A stretch of DNA of 64,000 nt, from the NCBI GenBank assembly GCA_021845595.1, contig JAJZVV010000009.1, positions 1 through 64,000 on the forward strand, read 5' to 3'. Numbering within the stretch: the first letter of the stretch is position 1; each line of letters begins with the position of its first letter. The position numbers and the translations under genes are program-made. A model generated the notes under the pieces. It had not been told where the DNA came from and made no database searches. It was given only the letters and a program-made list of their open reading frames with translations. Shown in pieces: positions 16,572 through 27,164 of the stretch. This DNA comes from Pseudomonadota bacterium. Lineage in GTDB: Bacteria; Pseudomonadota; Alphaproteobacteria; Acetobacterales; Acetobacteraceae.

Positions 16572-17741
16572 ATGAGCATCAAAGGGAAATCCTACATCGT
16601 CGGTGCCTATGAGCATCCGACCCGCAAGGCGCCCGACAAATCGGTGGCGCAGCTCCATGCCGAAGTCGCGGCCGGCGCGCTCGCCGATGCCGGCCTCAGC
16701 AAGGAGGACGTGGACGGGTATTTCTGCGCCGGCGACGCGCCCGGCATGGGCCCGATCTCGATGGTGGATTATCTCAACCTGCGCGTCCGCCACGTCGACT
16801 CCACCGATACCGGCGGTTCCTCGTACCTCGTGCATGTCGGCCATGCCGCGGAGGCGATCGCGGCCGGCAAGTGCAATGTCGCGCTGATCACCCTCGCCGG
16901 GCGGCCGCGCAGCGAGGGCATGGCCACCGGTACCGCGCCACGGCAGGGCAACCCGGCGCAACCGGACCTGCAATGGGAGTATCCCTACGGCCCCACCGTC
17001 GTGAACATGTACGCGATGGTGGCGATGCGCCACATGTACGAGTATGGCACGACAAGCGAGCAGCTGGCCTGGATCAAGGTCGCCGCCTCGCACCATGCGC
17101 AGCATAATCCCAACGCCATGCTGCGCGAGGTGGTGACGGTGGAGGACGTCGTGAACTCGCCGATGGTCGCGGATCCGCTGCACCGGCTGGATTGCTGCGT
17201 CATCAGCGACGGCGGCGGCGCCCTCATCGTCACGCGGCCGGAGATCGCGAAAAGCCTCAAGCGCCCGCTGGTGAAATTGATCGGCGCCGGCGAGGCGACC
17301 AAGGGGCAGATGGGCGGCGCCGTCGACCTCACCTATTCGGCCGCCCGCGTCTCCGGCGCAGCGGCGTTCAACGAGGCTGGCGTCACGCCGGCGGACATCC
17401 GATACGCCTCGATCTATGACAGCTTCACCATCACCGTCCTGGTCCAGCTCGAAGATCTCGGCTTCTGCGAGAAGGGACAGGGCGGGCGGTTCGTCGCCGA
17501 CGGCAACCTGATCTCGGGCGTCGGCAAGCTGCCGTTCAACACCGATGGCGGCGGCTTGTGCAACAACCACCCCGCCAATCGCGGCGGCATGACCAAAGTG
17601 ATCGAGGCCGTGCGGCAGGTGCGCGGCGAGGCCCATCCGGCGGTGCAGGTCGCCAACTGCAATCTGGCCCTCGCCCACGGCACCGGCGGGCAGCTCGGCA
17701 CGCGGCATGGCAGCGGCACCCTGATCATGGAACGGGAGTGA
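16572..17741 (+). CDS. Thiolase-like protein without the nucleophilic cysteine (Ltp/SCP-x type)
   Basis: This 389-residue protein has the thiolase fold: YIVGAYEHPTRKAP at the start, IRYASIYDSFTITVLVQLED in the middle and NCNLALAHGTGGQLG near the end. Where thiolases have the nucleophilic Cys in a small-residue loop, this one reads DTGGSSYLVHVGHA (residues 79-92), so Ser replaces Cys. Such proteins paired with a DUF35 partner include steroid side-chain aldolases (Ltp2 with a DUF35 protein) and acyltransferase complexes. A DUF35 gene follows after 5 bases, so a carbon-carbon lyase or transferase complex is likely. Substrate unknown. Confidence 0.85.
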   Translation: MSIKGKSYIVGAYEHPTRKAPDKSVAQLHAEVAAGALADAGLSKEDVDGYFCAGDAPGMGPISMVDYLNLRVRHVDSTDTGGSSYLVHVGHAAEAIAAGKCNVALITLAGRPRSEGMATGTAPRQGNPAQPDLQWEYPYGPTVVNMYAMVAMRHMYEYGTTSEQLAWIKVAASHHAQHNPNAMLREVVTVEDVVNSPMVADPLHRLDCCVISDGGGALIVTRPEIAKSLKRPLVKLIGAGEATKGQMGGAVDLTYSAARVSGAAAFNEAGVTPADIRYASIYDSFTITVLVQLEDLGFCEKGQGGRFVADGNLISGVGKLPFNTDGGGLCNNHPANRGGMTKVIEAVRQVRGEAHPAVQVANCNLALAHGTGGQLGTRHGSGTLIMERE

Positions 17742-17746
17742 ACCCG

Positions 17747-18133
17747 ATGACCGAACGCACGCTTCCCGCGCCCACCCCCACGCCCGAGACCGAGGCCTTC
17801 TGGGCCGCCACCAGGGCGGGGAAATTCCTCGTCAAAACCTGCACCGAATGCCAGCGGGCGCATTGGTATCCGCGCGCCCTCTGCCCCTTCTGCTTTGCCG
17901 ACGCGACCGAGTGGCGCGAGGCGTCCGGCAAGGGCCGCATCTATTCCTTCAGCATCATGCGCCGCGCGCCGCAGCCCTACGCCATCGCCTATGTCGCGCT
18001 CGAGGAAGGGCCGATGATGATGACCAACATCGTCGGCTGCGACTTCGACCGGATCGCCATCGGCCAGCCGGTGCGCGTGGAACTGCGCGAGGCCGAAGGC
18101 GGCTTCCGGGTGCCGGTGTTCACGCCCGGCTGA
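17747..18133 (+). CDS. DUF35 OB-fold/zinc-ribbon acyl-CoA-binding protein
   Basis: A 128-residue protein with an N-terminal rubredoxin-like zinc ribbon ([19 protein letters not shown]-x2-C-x10-C-x2-C) followed by an OB fold ([20 protein letters not shown]). Such proteins bind CoA thioesters and partner with thiolase-like enzymes. ATG at 17747 is 5 bases after the thiolase-like stop; the longer frame upstream is a shadow of that gene. The 3' end overlaps convergent ureG by 14 bases. Confidence 0.88.
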   Translation: MTERTLPAPTPTPETEAFWAATRAGKFLVKTCTECQRAHWYPRALCPFCFADATEWREASGKGRIYSFSIMRRAPQPYAIAYVALEEGPMMMTNIVGCDFDRIAIGQPVRVELREAEGGFRVPVFTPG

Positions 18134-18758
18134 ACGGGCGGGCGCGCAGCCCGCCGCTGCGTTCGATGAAGGCCGCCACCTCCGCGGCGCCGAGGCCGGC
18201 GCGGATATTGGCGAACAGGAACGGCCGTTCGCCGCGCATGCGCTTGGCGTCGCGCTCCATCACCTCGAGACTGGCGCCGACCAGCGGGGCGAGATCGATC
18301 TTGTTGATGACCAGCAGGTCGCTGCGCGTGATCCCCGGCCCGCCCTTGCGCGGGATTTTGTCGCCGGCGGAAACGTCGATGACGTAGATCGTCAGATCGG
18401 CGAGTTCGGGGCTGAAGGTGGCGGCGAGATTGTCACCGCCGCTCTCGATCAGGATGAGATCGAGCGCGGGAAAGCGGGTCGCGAGATCGGCGACGCCGGC
18501 CAGATTGATCGAGGCATCCTCGCGGATCGCGGTGTGCGGGCAGCCGCCGGTCTCGATGCCGAGGATGCGTTCGGGCGGCAGCGACCCGGCGCGGGTGAGG
18601 AACTCGGCGTCCTCCTTGGTGTAGATGTCGTTGGTGATCGCCGCGATCTCGTAGCGGTCGCGGAACTGCCTGCACAACGCATCCATCAGCGCGGTCTTGC
18701 CGGACCCGACGGGACCACCGACGCCGACGCGCAGCGGGCCATGCGCAGAACCTGTCAT
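18120..18758 (-). CDS. ureG: Urease accessory GTPase UreG
   Basis: The 212-residue SIMIBI-class GTPase drives nickel insertion into apo-urease with UreE, UreF and UreD. P-loop [16 protein letters not shown], the nickel/dimer motif [11 protein letters not shown] and [16 protein letters not shown] are complete. Its start overlaps the ureF stop as ATGA. It is the last gene of the urea operon and ends 14 bases inside the opposite DUF35 gene. Confidence 0.97.
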   Translation of the reverse strand: MTGSAHGPLRVGVGGPVGSGKTALMDALCRQFRDRYEIAAITNDIYTKEDAEFLTRAGSLPPERILGIETGGCPHTAIREDASINLAGVADLATRFPALDLILIESGGDNLAATFSPELADLTIYVIDVSAGDKIPRKGGPGITRSDLLVINKIDLAPLVGASLEVMERDAKRMRGERPFLFANIRAGLGAAEVAAFIERSGGLRARPFSRA

Positions 18759-19399
18759 GAGCGGAACAACCTCGTGTACTGGGTTTCGTGCCGCATCGCG
18801 GCGATGTCGGAGCGGAAGCAGGCGCCGCCGAGCGCGTCGAGCGGCGCGCCCCGGGTGCCCTCGGCGGCGGCCAGGATCGATGCTTCGAGTGTCGCGAGCA
18901 CGCGCAATCCCGCGCTCTGGCCGAGCGGGATCAGGCGCACCGCCGCGGAGACGAGATTGGCCGTGAAGCCGTGCAGATAGGCGAGCACGGCGTGCTCGGC
19001 GTCGATGCCCTCGCGCCCCATCAGCGCGCCGGCGGCAACAGGATAGGCGCCGGCGCGGGTCCCGCCCCAGGGCACGGCGGCGGCGGCGAACGCCGTTCCC
19101 TGAGCGAGGGTTTCCATCTGGCGCTCGCGCGTCGGCGCCACCGCGCGCGCGAGTTCGGCAATGTCGGCGAGCGTTGCCGCGTCGTCGGCGGCGGCGTGCG
19201 CGGCGCGCAGCAGGATGGCGTCGCTGCGTCCGGCGCCGTGCAGGAGGATGGCCTCGATCCAGGCCAGCAGGCCGGTCTCGTCGGCGACATCACCCGCCGC
19301 CACCGCCCACTCCAGCCCGTGCGAATAGGCAAAGCCTCCGGTGGGAAAGCCTGGCGAGAACCAGGCGAGCAGGTGCAGCAGCGCGCGGGGCGCGATCAT
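18755..19399 (-). CDS. ureF: Urease accessory protein UreF
   Basis: A 214-residue helical protein with the UreF signatures [20 protein letters not shown] near the N-terminus and [14 protein letters not shown] near the C-terminus. It bridges UreD and UreG in the activation complex. Starting 6 bases after the ureE stop, it overlaps ureG as ATGA. No unusual feature. Confidence 0.95.
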   Translation of the reverse strand: MIAPRALLHLLAWFSPGFPTGGFAYSHGLEWAVAAGDVADETGLLAWIEAILLHGAGRSDAILLRAAHAAADDAATLADIAELARAVAPTRERQMETLAQGTAFAAAAVPWGGTRAGAYPVAAGALMGREGIDAEHAVLAYLHGFTANLVSAAVRLIPLGQSAGLRVLATLEASILAAAEGTRGAPLDALGGACFRSDIAAMRHETQYTRLFRS

Positions 19400-19405
19400 C
19401 GCGGA

Positions 19406-19854
19406 TCAATCGTGATGATGCGCCCCGGCCCCGGCGTAGGCGCCGGGCTCGGGATCGAACGGCGCTTCGATCGCAGCGGCGTGCCCGCCGAGCGCTGCCA
19501 CCATGGCGCCGATGACATGGTCGGCCCGCACGCGCAGCCGGCGGGCGAGAAACTGCACCGGCAGATGGCGGTTGCCGAGATGCCACGCGATCCGGAGCAG
19601 GACCGGCGGGGCTGCGTCGATCTCGAGCAAGGGCTCCGGCACGGCGACGACGAGCACGATGCGGCCGTCCTCGCACACCAGCCCGTCGCCGTCATGCAGA
19701 TGCCGCGCGGCGGCGAGATCGAGAAGGAACTCCCCGCCGCGGTCGCCGTGCAGCAGGATGCGGCGGCGATGGCGATGGTCATGGTCGAGCTGCACCCGGT
19801 CGGCGGCATCCGCCGGGTTCCAGGTGCCGGCAGGGCGGATCTCGGTGGCGCGCA

Positions 19855-19855
<1 letters not shown>
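19406..19855 (-). CDS. ureE: Urease accessory nickel chaperone UreE
   Basis: The 149-residue UreE delivers nickel to the apo-urease complex. The conserved core is [12 protein letters not shown] followed by [12 protein letters not shown], and the protein ends in a short His-rich tail (AHHHD), much smaller than the long His tails of some homologues. ATG at 19853-19855 overlaps the ureC stop by one base (TGATG). The frame is open far upstream antisense-free inside ureC, which is a shadow. Confidence 0.93.
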
Positions 19856-21561
<1,706 letters not shown>

Positions 21562-21565
21562 CGGC

Positions 21566-21871
21566 TCAGACCTTTCCCATCACGTCGCCGCGGAACCCCT
21601 GCACGGTCCGCGCGCCGCGATAGGGGATCAGCGTCACCTCGCGGCTCTGCCCGGGCTCGAAGCGGATCGCGGTGCCGGCGGGAATGTCGAGCCGCATGCC
21701 GCGCGCGGCGGCGCGGTCGAAGCGCAGCGCCGGGTTGGTCTCGGCGAAATGGTAGTGGCTGCCGACCTGGATCGGCCGGTCCCCGGTGTTGGCAATGTTC
21801 AGCACGGTGCGCGGCAGATCGGCGTTGAGCGCGATCTCGCCCGGGGCGGTGAGAATCTCGCCGGGGATCAT
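21566..21871 (-). CDS. ureB: Urease beta subunit
   Basis: This 101-residue structural subunit starts [16 protein letters not shown] and contains the family [18 protein letters not shown]. It packs against UreC in the (UreABC)3 trimer. The start overlaps the ureA stop as ATGA. UreB and UreA are separate genes, as usual in alphaproteobacteria. Confidence 0.97.
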   Translation of the reverse strand: MIPGEILTAPGEIALNADLPRTVLNIANTGDRPIQVGSHYHFAETNPALRFDRAAARGMRLDIPAGTAIRFEPGQSREVTLIPYRGARTVQGFRGDVMGKV

Positions 21872-22170
21872 CGGATCGGCTCGTGCACGGTGACGAGCTT
21901 GGTGCCGTCGGGGAACGTCGCCTCGACCTGCACGTCGTGGATCATCTCGGCGATTCCTTCCATCACCTGGTCGCGCGTCAGCACATGCGCGCCGGCCTCC
22001 ATCAGATCGGCCACGCTTCGCCCGTCGCGCGCGCCCTCGACGACGAAATCGGTGATCAGCGCGATGGCCTCGGGATGATTGAGCTTCACCCCGCGCTCCA
22101 GGCGCCGCCGCGCCACCGTGGCGGCCATGGCGATGAGCAATTTATCCTTCTCGCGCGGTGTCAGGTTCAT
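21868..22170 (-). CDS. ureA: Urease gamma subunit
   Basis: The 100-residue subunit opens [17 protein letters not shown] and has [21 protein letters not shown] and [17 protein letters not shown], complete hallmarks of UreA. It starts 13 bases after the ureD stop and overlaps ureB as ATGA. Confidence 0.97.
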   Translation of the reverse strand: MNLTPREKDKLLIAMAATVARRRLERGVKLNHPEAIALITDFVVEGARDGRSVADLMEAGAHVLTRDQVMEGIAEMIHDVQVEATFPDGTKLVTVHEPIR

Positions 22171-22183
22171 CCGCTTTCCCCGC

Positions 22184-23029
22184 TCAGCACTGCCAGACGC
22201 GGGGCAGTGTCCGCTGCCCGCGCAGCGCCTGCAAGCCCGCGATGACGGCCCGGCGCAGCGCCGCCCCGTCGGGCGCGAGAATCCTCGCCACCAGCATCCC
22301 GTCCCAGGCGGAAACCCCCGCCTCCGCGCCGTCGAGCGCCGCGCGCAGCAGGCCCACCGCCGCCTCCGCCTCGGCGGCGACGAACCACAGCGTCGCCAGC
22401 GCCGCCGCGCCGGCCGCCACTGCGGGGCGCGCCAACAATTCGGCGATCGGCTCGCCGCCCGCCCCGCCGAGGCGGATCGCGTCGTGGAGCACCAATCGCG
22501 CGTCGCGGATGATGCGCACGCTGTCGGTGAAGCTGCCGGAGCGGACCTGCTCGCCGCGCGCGGTGCGCCCGAAAATCACCTGCTCGGCGCCGAGGAACGA
22601 CGAATCCGCCGCCATGCGGACCGAGAGCCGCCGCTGCAGCAACGCGCCGTCGAACAGGATGGTCTCCTGCGGCAACCACTCGACGGCACCGCCGGCGCCA
22701 AGCGTGATCGTGGTCGCCAGTGCCGCGGCGGCGGAACCCGGCGGCGCGCGATAGACCCGCTCCGCCGCCGGCGTCACCAGGCTCGCGCGCGCGCCGGGGC
22801 CGAGGGTGATGGCGCTGTCCAGCACGTCGCCGCCGGCGATGCCGCCGGAGCTGTTCATCGTCACGATTTCGGTCCAGCCGCCCGGGTCGGGCCGGGGCAT
22901 GCGGGCCTTGAGGCAGCCTTCCTGCCGCAACCGGGCGAGCACCGTCCGCTCGTCCCGCCGGGCGAGGCCGACGCGCAACAGACCGCGGGCGCGCTGGAGC
23001 GGCTCAGACGGAGAGGCGGCGGCGGACAT
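22184..23029 (-). CDS. ureD: Urease accessory protein UreD
   Basis: This 281-residue scaffold protein has the UreD segments [24 protein letters not shown] and [18 protein letters not shown]. It binds apo-urease and channels nickel from UreG. The ATG at 23027-23029 lies inside the 3' end of urtE (26-base overlap), which ties the transport and enzyme parts of the operon together; a downstream start would remove the overlap but lose residues matching the family. Confidence 0.93.
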   Translation of the reverse strand: MSAAASPSEPLQRARGLLRVGLARRDERTVLARLRQEGCLKARMPRPDPGGWTEIVTMNSSGGIAGGDVLDSAITLGPGARASLVTPAAERVYRAPPGSAAAALATTITLGAGGAVEWLPQETILFDGALLQRRLSVRMAADSSFLGAEQVIFGRTARGEQVRSGSFTDSVRIIRDARLVLHDAIRLGGAGGEPIAELLARPAVAAGAAALATLWFVAAEAEAAVGLLRAALDGAEAGVSAWDGMLVARILAPDGAALRRAVIAGLQALRGQRTLPRVWQC

Positions 23030-23699
23030 CCTGCGGGTCGAGCTCCTCGTTGCGGCCGTCGAGCACGATCTCGCCGCGGTCCATCACCGCGATGTGCTGG
23101 GCGAGGAGATGGGCGAAATCGAAATACTGCTCGACCAGCAGGATGGCCATATCCCCGCGCGCGCGCAACGTCGCGATCACGCGGCCGATATCCTTGATGA
23201 TGCTCGGCTGGATGCCTTCGGTCGGCTCGTCCATCAGCAGCAGACGCGGGCGCATGACCAGCGCGCGCGCGATCGCGAGCTGCTGCTGCTGGCCGCCGGA
23301 GAGATCGCCGCCGCGCCGGTTCAGCATCGTCCCGAGCACCGGGAACAGCGCGAACACATCCTCCGGCACACGGCGGCTGCCGCGCGGCAGCACGGCGAAC
23401 CCGGTCTCGAGATTCTCGCGCACGGTCAGGAGCGGAAAGATGTCGCGCCCTTGCGGCACGATGGCGATGCCGCGCCGGGCCCGGTCATAGATCGGCAGGC
23501 GGGCGATGTCCTCCCCCTCCCAGCGGATCGCGCCGCGCGTGAGCGGATGGGCGCCGACGATGGCGCGCAGCAGACTGGTCTTGCCGACGCCGTTGCGCCC
23601 GAGCAGGCAGGTGACGGCGCCCGTCTCCGCCCGGAGCGAGACGCCGCGCAGCGCGATGGCCGCGCCATAATGCAGATCGACGGCTTCCACCGAGAGCAT
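23004..23699 (-). CDS. urtE: Urea ABC transporter ATPase UrtE
   Basis: This 231-residue ATPase of the high-affinity urea importer starts MLSVEAVDLHYGAAIALRGV, has Walker A LGRNGVGKTSLLRAIVG, signature LSGGQQQQLAIARAL and Walker B LLLMDEPTEGIQPSII, the UrtE form of the LivF branch. It begins 3 bases after the urtD stop and overlaps ureD. Context assigns urea as substrate. Confidence 0.95.
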   Translation of the reverse strand: MLSVEAVDLHYGAAIALRGVSLRAETGAVTCLLGRNGVGKTSLLRAIVGAHPLTRGAIRWEGEDIARLPIYDRARRGIAIVPQGRDIFPLLTVRENLETGFAVLPRGSRRVPEDVFALFPVLGTMLNRRGGDLSGGQQQQLAIARALVMRPRLLLMDEPTEGIQPSIIKDIGRVIATLRARGDMAILLVEQYFDFAHLLAQHIAVMDRGEIVLDGRNEELDPQDVRRRLSV

Positions 23700-23702
23700 G
23701 GT

Positions 23703-24464
23703 TCAGCGTCCCAGATAGACTTCGATCACGCGCGGATCGCTGGAGACATGGTCGATCGAGCCCTCCGACAGCACCGAGCCCTCGTGCAGGACCGTGACCT
23801 TGACGCCAAGCGCGCGCACGAACGCCATGTCGTGCTCGACCACGACGACGCTGCGCGTGCGGTTGATCGCGCGCAGCAATTCGGCGGTGGCTTCGGTCTC
23901 CGCGTCGGTCATGCCCGCGACCGGTTCATCGACGAGCAGAAGCTGCGGCTCCTGCGCCAGCAGCATGCCGATCTCCAGCCATTGCTTCTGGCCGTGCGAC
24001 AGATCCCCGGCGCGGCGCGCGCGGTGCTCGATCAGCCGCGTCGTCGCCAGCACCTCCTCGATGCGCGTCCGCTCGTGCGCCGGCGCCCGGCCGAACATCG
24101 TGTGCGCCGGGCTGCGGTCCCCGGCCAGCGCCAGCAGCAGATTGTCCCACACCGTGTGCATCTCGAACACGGTCGGCTTCTGGAACTTGCGCCCGATGCC
24201 GAGCGCGGCGATGTCGGCTTCGTCGAGAGCGGTCAGATCGGTATGCTCGCGGTAGATGACCTCGCCCTCGTCGGGGCGGGTTTTGCCGGTGATGACGTCC
24301 ATCATCGTCGTCTTACCGGCGCCGTTGGGTCCGATCACGGCGCGCATCTCGCCGGGATCGAGCACCAGGGACAGGCCGTTCAGTGCGCGGAACCCATCGA
24401 AGCTGACGGTCACGCCGTTGAGATAGAGCAGCGTGTCGGACGCGGTGCCGATCGGTTCGGTCAT
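23703..24464 (-). CDS. urtD: Urea ABC transporter ATPase UrtD
   Basis: This 253-residue ATPase has Walker A GPNGAGKTTMMDVITGKTRP and the UrtD-typical RKFQKPTVFEMHTVWDNLLLA region, LSHGQKQWLEIGML and LLLVDEPVAGMTDAE. ATG at 24462-24464 overlaps the urtC stop as ATGA; a longer open frame upstream is a shadow of urtC. UrtD and UrtE power urea uptake. Confidence 0.95.
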   Translation of the reverse strand: MTEPIGTASDTLLYLNGVTVSFDGFRALNGLSLVLDPGEMRAVIGPNGAGKTTMMDVITGKTRPDEGEVIYREHTDLTALDEADIAALGIGRKFQKPTVFEMHTVWDNLLLALAGDRSPAHTMFGRAPAHERTRIEEVLATTRLIEHRARRAGDLSHGQKQWLEIGMLLAQEPQLLLVDEPVAGMTDAETEATAELLRAINRTRSVVVVEHDMAFVRALGVKVTVLHEGSVLSEGSIDHVSSDPRVIEVYLGR

Positions 24465-25576
24465 GTCGGCTGCTCCCCGACCGGCAGCGGCGTGGGCACC
24501 GCGCCATTGCCCGCACCACGGCGCCGCAGCAGCCCAAGCACGCCGTTCGGCAGCAACAGGGTCACGACGACGAACAGACCGCCGAGCGCGTAGAGCCAGA
24601 GCTCGGGCAGCGCGCCGGTGAAGTAGGTCTTGCCGAGATTGACCAGCACCGCGCCGAGGATGGCGCCGACCAGCGTGCCGCGCCCGCCGACCGCGACCCA
24701 GATCACCGCCTCGATCGAGTTCGCCGGCGAGAATTCGGAGGGATTGATGATGCCGACCTGCGGCACGTAGAGCGCGCCGCCGATCGCCGCCATCACGGCA
24801 GAGATGACCCAGACCACGAGCTTGTAGGATTCCGGCCGGTAGCCGAGGAAGCGGACCCGGCTCTCCGCGTCGCGCACCGCGATCAGAACCTTGCCGAAGC
24901 GCGAGCGCACCAGCGCGCGGGCGAGCAGGAGCTGCGCGCACAGGAATGATGCGGTCAAGATCAGCAGCCCTGCCCGCGTCGCGTCCGCGTGCAGCGGTAG
25001 GCCGAGAATGTCCTTGAAATCGGTCATGCCGTTATTGCCGCCGAAGCCCATGTCGTTGCGGAAGAAGGCCAGCAGCAGCGCGTAGGTCAGGGCCTGGGTG
25101 ATGATGGAGAGATAGACGCCGGACACGCGCGAGCGGAACGCGAGATAGCCGAACACCAGCGCCAGCACACCAGGCACCAGGGCGACCATCACGCAGGCGA
25201 ACCAGAACATGTCGAACCCGTGCCAGTACCAGGGCAGCCGGGTCCAGTTCAGGAACACCATGAAGTCCGGCAGCGTGGCGTTGCCATAGACGCCGCGGGT
25301 GCCGATCTCGCGCATCAGATACATGCCCATCGCGTAGCCGCCCAGGGCGAAGAACGCGGCGTGGCCGAGGCTGAGAATCCCAGCAAAACCCCAGACCAGA
25401 TCGACGGCGAGCGCCAGCATCGCGTAGCACAGATATTTGCCGGCGAGCGGCAGCACGAAGCTCGGCACGTGCAGCGCCGCATCGGGCGCGGTGGCGAGGT
25501 TCAGCACCGCGAGCAGCACCGCGCCGCCTGCCACCGCGACCAGTGTCACCCCGTCGCCGGCAGTGATCGCTCTCAT
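24461..25576 (-). CDS. urtC: Urea ABC transporter permease UrtC
   Basis: This 371-residue permease of the LivM type has about nine helices and the segments WGFAGILSLGHAAFFALGGY, NNGMTDFKDILGLPL and SRVRFLGYRPESYKLVVWV that mark UrtC. Start and stop both overlap neighbours as ATGA, indicating tight translational coupling within urtABCDE. Inner membrane. Confidence 0.95.
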   Translation of the reverse strand: MRAITAGDGVTLVAVAGGAVLLAVLNLATAPDAALHVPSFVLPLAGKYLCYAMLALAVDLVWGFAGILSLGHAAFFALGGYAMGMYLMREIGTRGVYGNATLPDFMVFLNWTRLPWYWHGFDMFWFACVMVALVPGVLALVFGYLAFRSRVSGVYLSIITQALTYALLLAFFRNDMGFGGNNGMTDFKDILGLPLHADATRAGLLILTASFLCAQLLLARALVRSRFGKVLIAVRDAESRVRFLGYRPESYKLVVWVISAVMAAIGGALYVPQVGIINPSEFSPANSIEAVIWVAVGGRGTLVGAILGAVLVNLGKTYFTGALPELWLYALGGLFVVVTLLLPNGVLGLLRRRGAGNGAVPTPLPVGEQPT

Positions 25577-27162
25577 GCCTCCACCGCCCGGCCCTTGAGC
25601 GGGAACATGCCGCGCGGGCGCCGCTGGATGAAGACGATGAGCAGCACGAGCACGGCGATCTTGCCGAGCACCGCACCGGCGACCGGTTCAAGGAACTTGT
25701 TGACGATGCCGAGTGTCAGGGCGCCGAGCGCGGTGCCCCAGAGATTGCCGACACCGCCGAAGACCACCACCATGAAACTGTCGATGATGTAGCTCTGGCC
25801 GAGATTGGGCGAGACATTGTCGATCTGGCTCAGCGCCACGCCGGCGATGCCGGCGACGCCGGAGCCGAGCCCGAAGGTCAGCGCATCGATCCACGGCGTG
25901 CGGATGCCCATCGCCGCGGCCATGAACCTATTCTGCGTCACGGCGCGCATGCGCAGGCCGAGTGGCGTCCGGCGCAGCGCGAGCATCAGCACCGCGAACA
26001 CCAGCGCCGCGAAGACGATGATGGTGAGGCGATTGGCGGTGATCGTCAGCCCGCCGAGCGGGAAGGCGCCGCTCATCCACGCCGGCGTGCTCACCTCACG
26101 ATTGCTCGGGCCGAAGATCGAGCGCACCACCTGCTGCAGGATGAGCGAAAGACCCCAGGTGGCGAGCAGGGTTTCCAGCGGCCGGCCGTAGAGGAACCGG
26201 ATCAGCCCGCGCTCGATGACGATGCCGACGGCGCCGGCGACGAGGAAAGCGGCCGGCACGGCGACGAACAGGCTGGCGCCGATGAGGCCCGGCGCATGGG
26301 CGCGCATCGCCTCCTGGACGACGAACGTAGTATAGGCGCCCAGCATCACCATCTCGCCATGGGCCATGTTGATCACGCCCATGACGCCGAAGGTGATGGC
26401 GAGCCCGGCGGCGGCGAGCAGCAGCACCGAGCCGAGGGAGAGCCCATAGAACACGCTCTCGCCAATGTCCCAGAGCTGGCGCTGACGCTGGATCGCGGTC
26501 AGCGCGTCGTGCGCGGCGCGCATCACCGCGGCCGGCTGGCCGGCGACGGACGCAAGCAGGCTGCTGGCTTCGAGATCGCCGCGCGCGCGCAACACGGCGA
26601 TAGCGGCGAGCGTGTCGGCCTCGCTCGCGCCACCGCCGGCGAGGATCAGCGCCGCGCGCGCCTGCGCCATCACCGATTTCACCCAAGCGTCCGTCTCCCT
26701 GGCCAGTGCGCGGTCCAGCGCCGGCAGCGCGGCTCGATCGCGGCCCTTGAACACCGCCTCGGCAGCGGCGGCGCGGGTGGACGGATCGGCGGCGAACAGA
26801 CGCAGTCCGCCGAGGGCGCCATCGAGCGCACGGCGGACCGCGTTGTTCATGCGCACTTCCTTGAGCGCGGCGGCATCGACGCCCGCGGCCGCGGCGCCGC
26901 TCACGGCTTCGCGCAGGCTGCCGTCCGCGGCGCGGAGATAGAGCGTGCCGTCGGCGCCGACGCGAAGCTGGCCCGCCTGCAGCGCGGCAAGGATCGCGGG
27001 CGCGCGGGCATCGCCCGACGTCGACAGGGTCTCGATCGCCGCGCGCATCGCCTCGTAATCATGCGTGGCGAACGCGGCGTAGGGATCGTCCGCCTGGGCT
27101 CGCGCCGCTGCGGGAAACAGCAGCGCGAGCAGCAGCAGACCGCGGGCGACGAACGGCGCCAT
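25573..27162 (-). CDS. urtB: Urea ABC transporter permease UrtB
   Basis: This 529-residue permease of the LivH type carries the long N-terminal extension usual in UrtB: a signal peptide (about 1-23) and a helical repeat domain (about 24-230) before the membrane part, which has FGVMGVINMAHGEMVMLGAY and FGGVGNLWGTALGALTLGI. ATG at 27160-27162 lies 2 bases after the urtA stop. The open frame continues across urtA only as a shadow. Confidence 0.94.
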   Translation of the reverse strand: MAPFVARGLLLLALLFPAAARAQADDPYAAFATHDYEAMRAAIETLSTSGDARAPAILAALQAGQLRVGADGTLYLRAADGSLREAVSGAAAAGVDAAALKEVRMNNAVRRALDGALGGLRLFAADPSTRAAAAEAVFKGRDRAALPALDRALARETDAWVKSVMAQARAALILAGGGASEADTLAAIAVLRARGDLEASSLLASVAGQPAAVMRAAHDALTAIQRQRQLWDIGESVFYGLSLGSVLLLAAAGLAITFGVMGVINMAHGEMVMLGAYTTFVVQEAMRAHAPGLIGASLFVAVPAAFLVAGAVGIVIERGLIRFLYGRPLETLLATWGLSLILQQVVRSIFGPSNREVSTPAWMSGAFPLGGLTITANRLTIIVFAALVFAVLMLALRRTPLGLRMRAVTQNRFMAAAMGIRTPWIDALTFGLGSGVAGIAGVALSQIDNVSPNLGQSYIIDSFMVVVFGGVGNLWGTALGALTLGIVNKFLEPVAGAVLGKIAVLVLLIVFIQRRPRGMFPLKGRAVEA

Positions 27163-27164
27163 GC

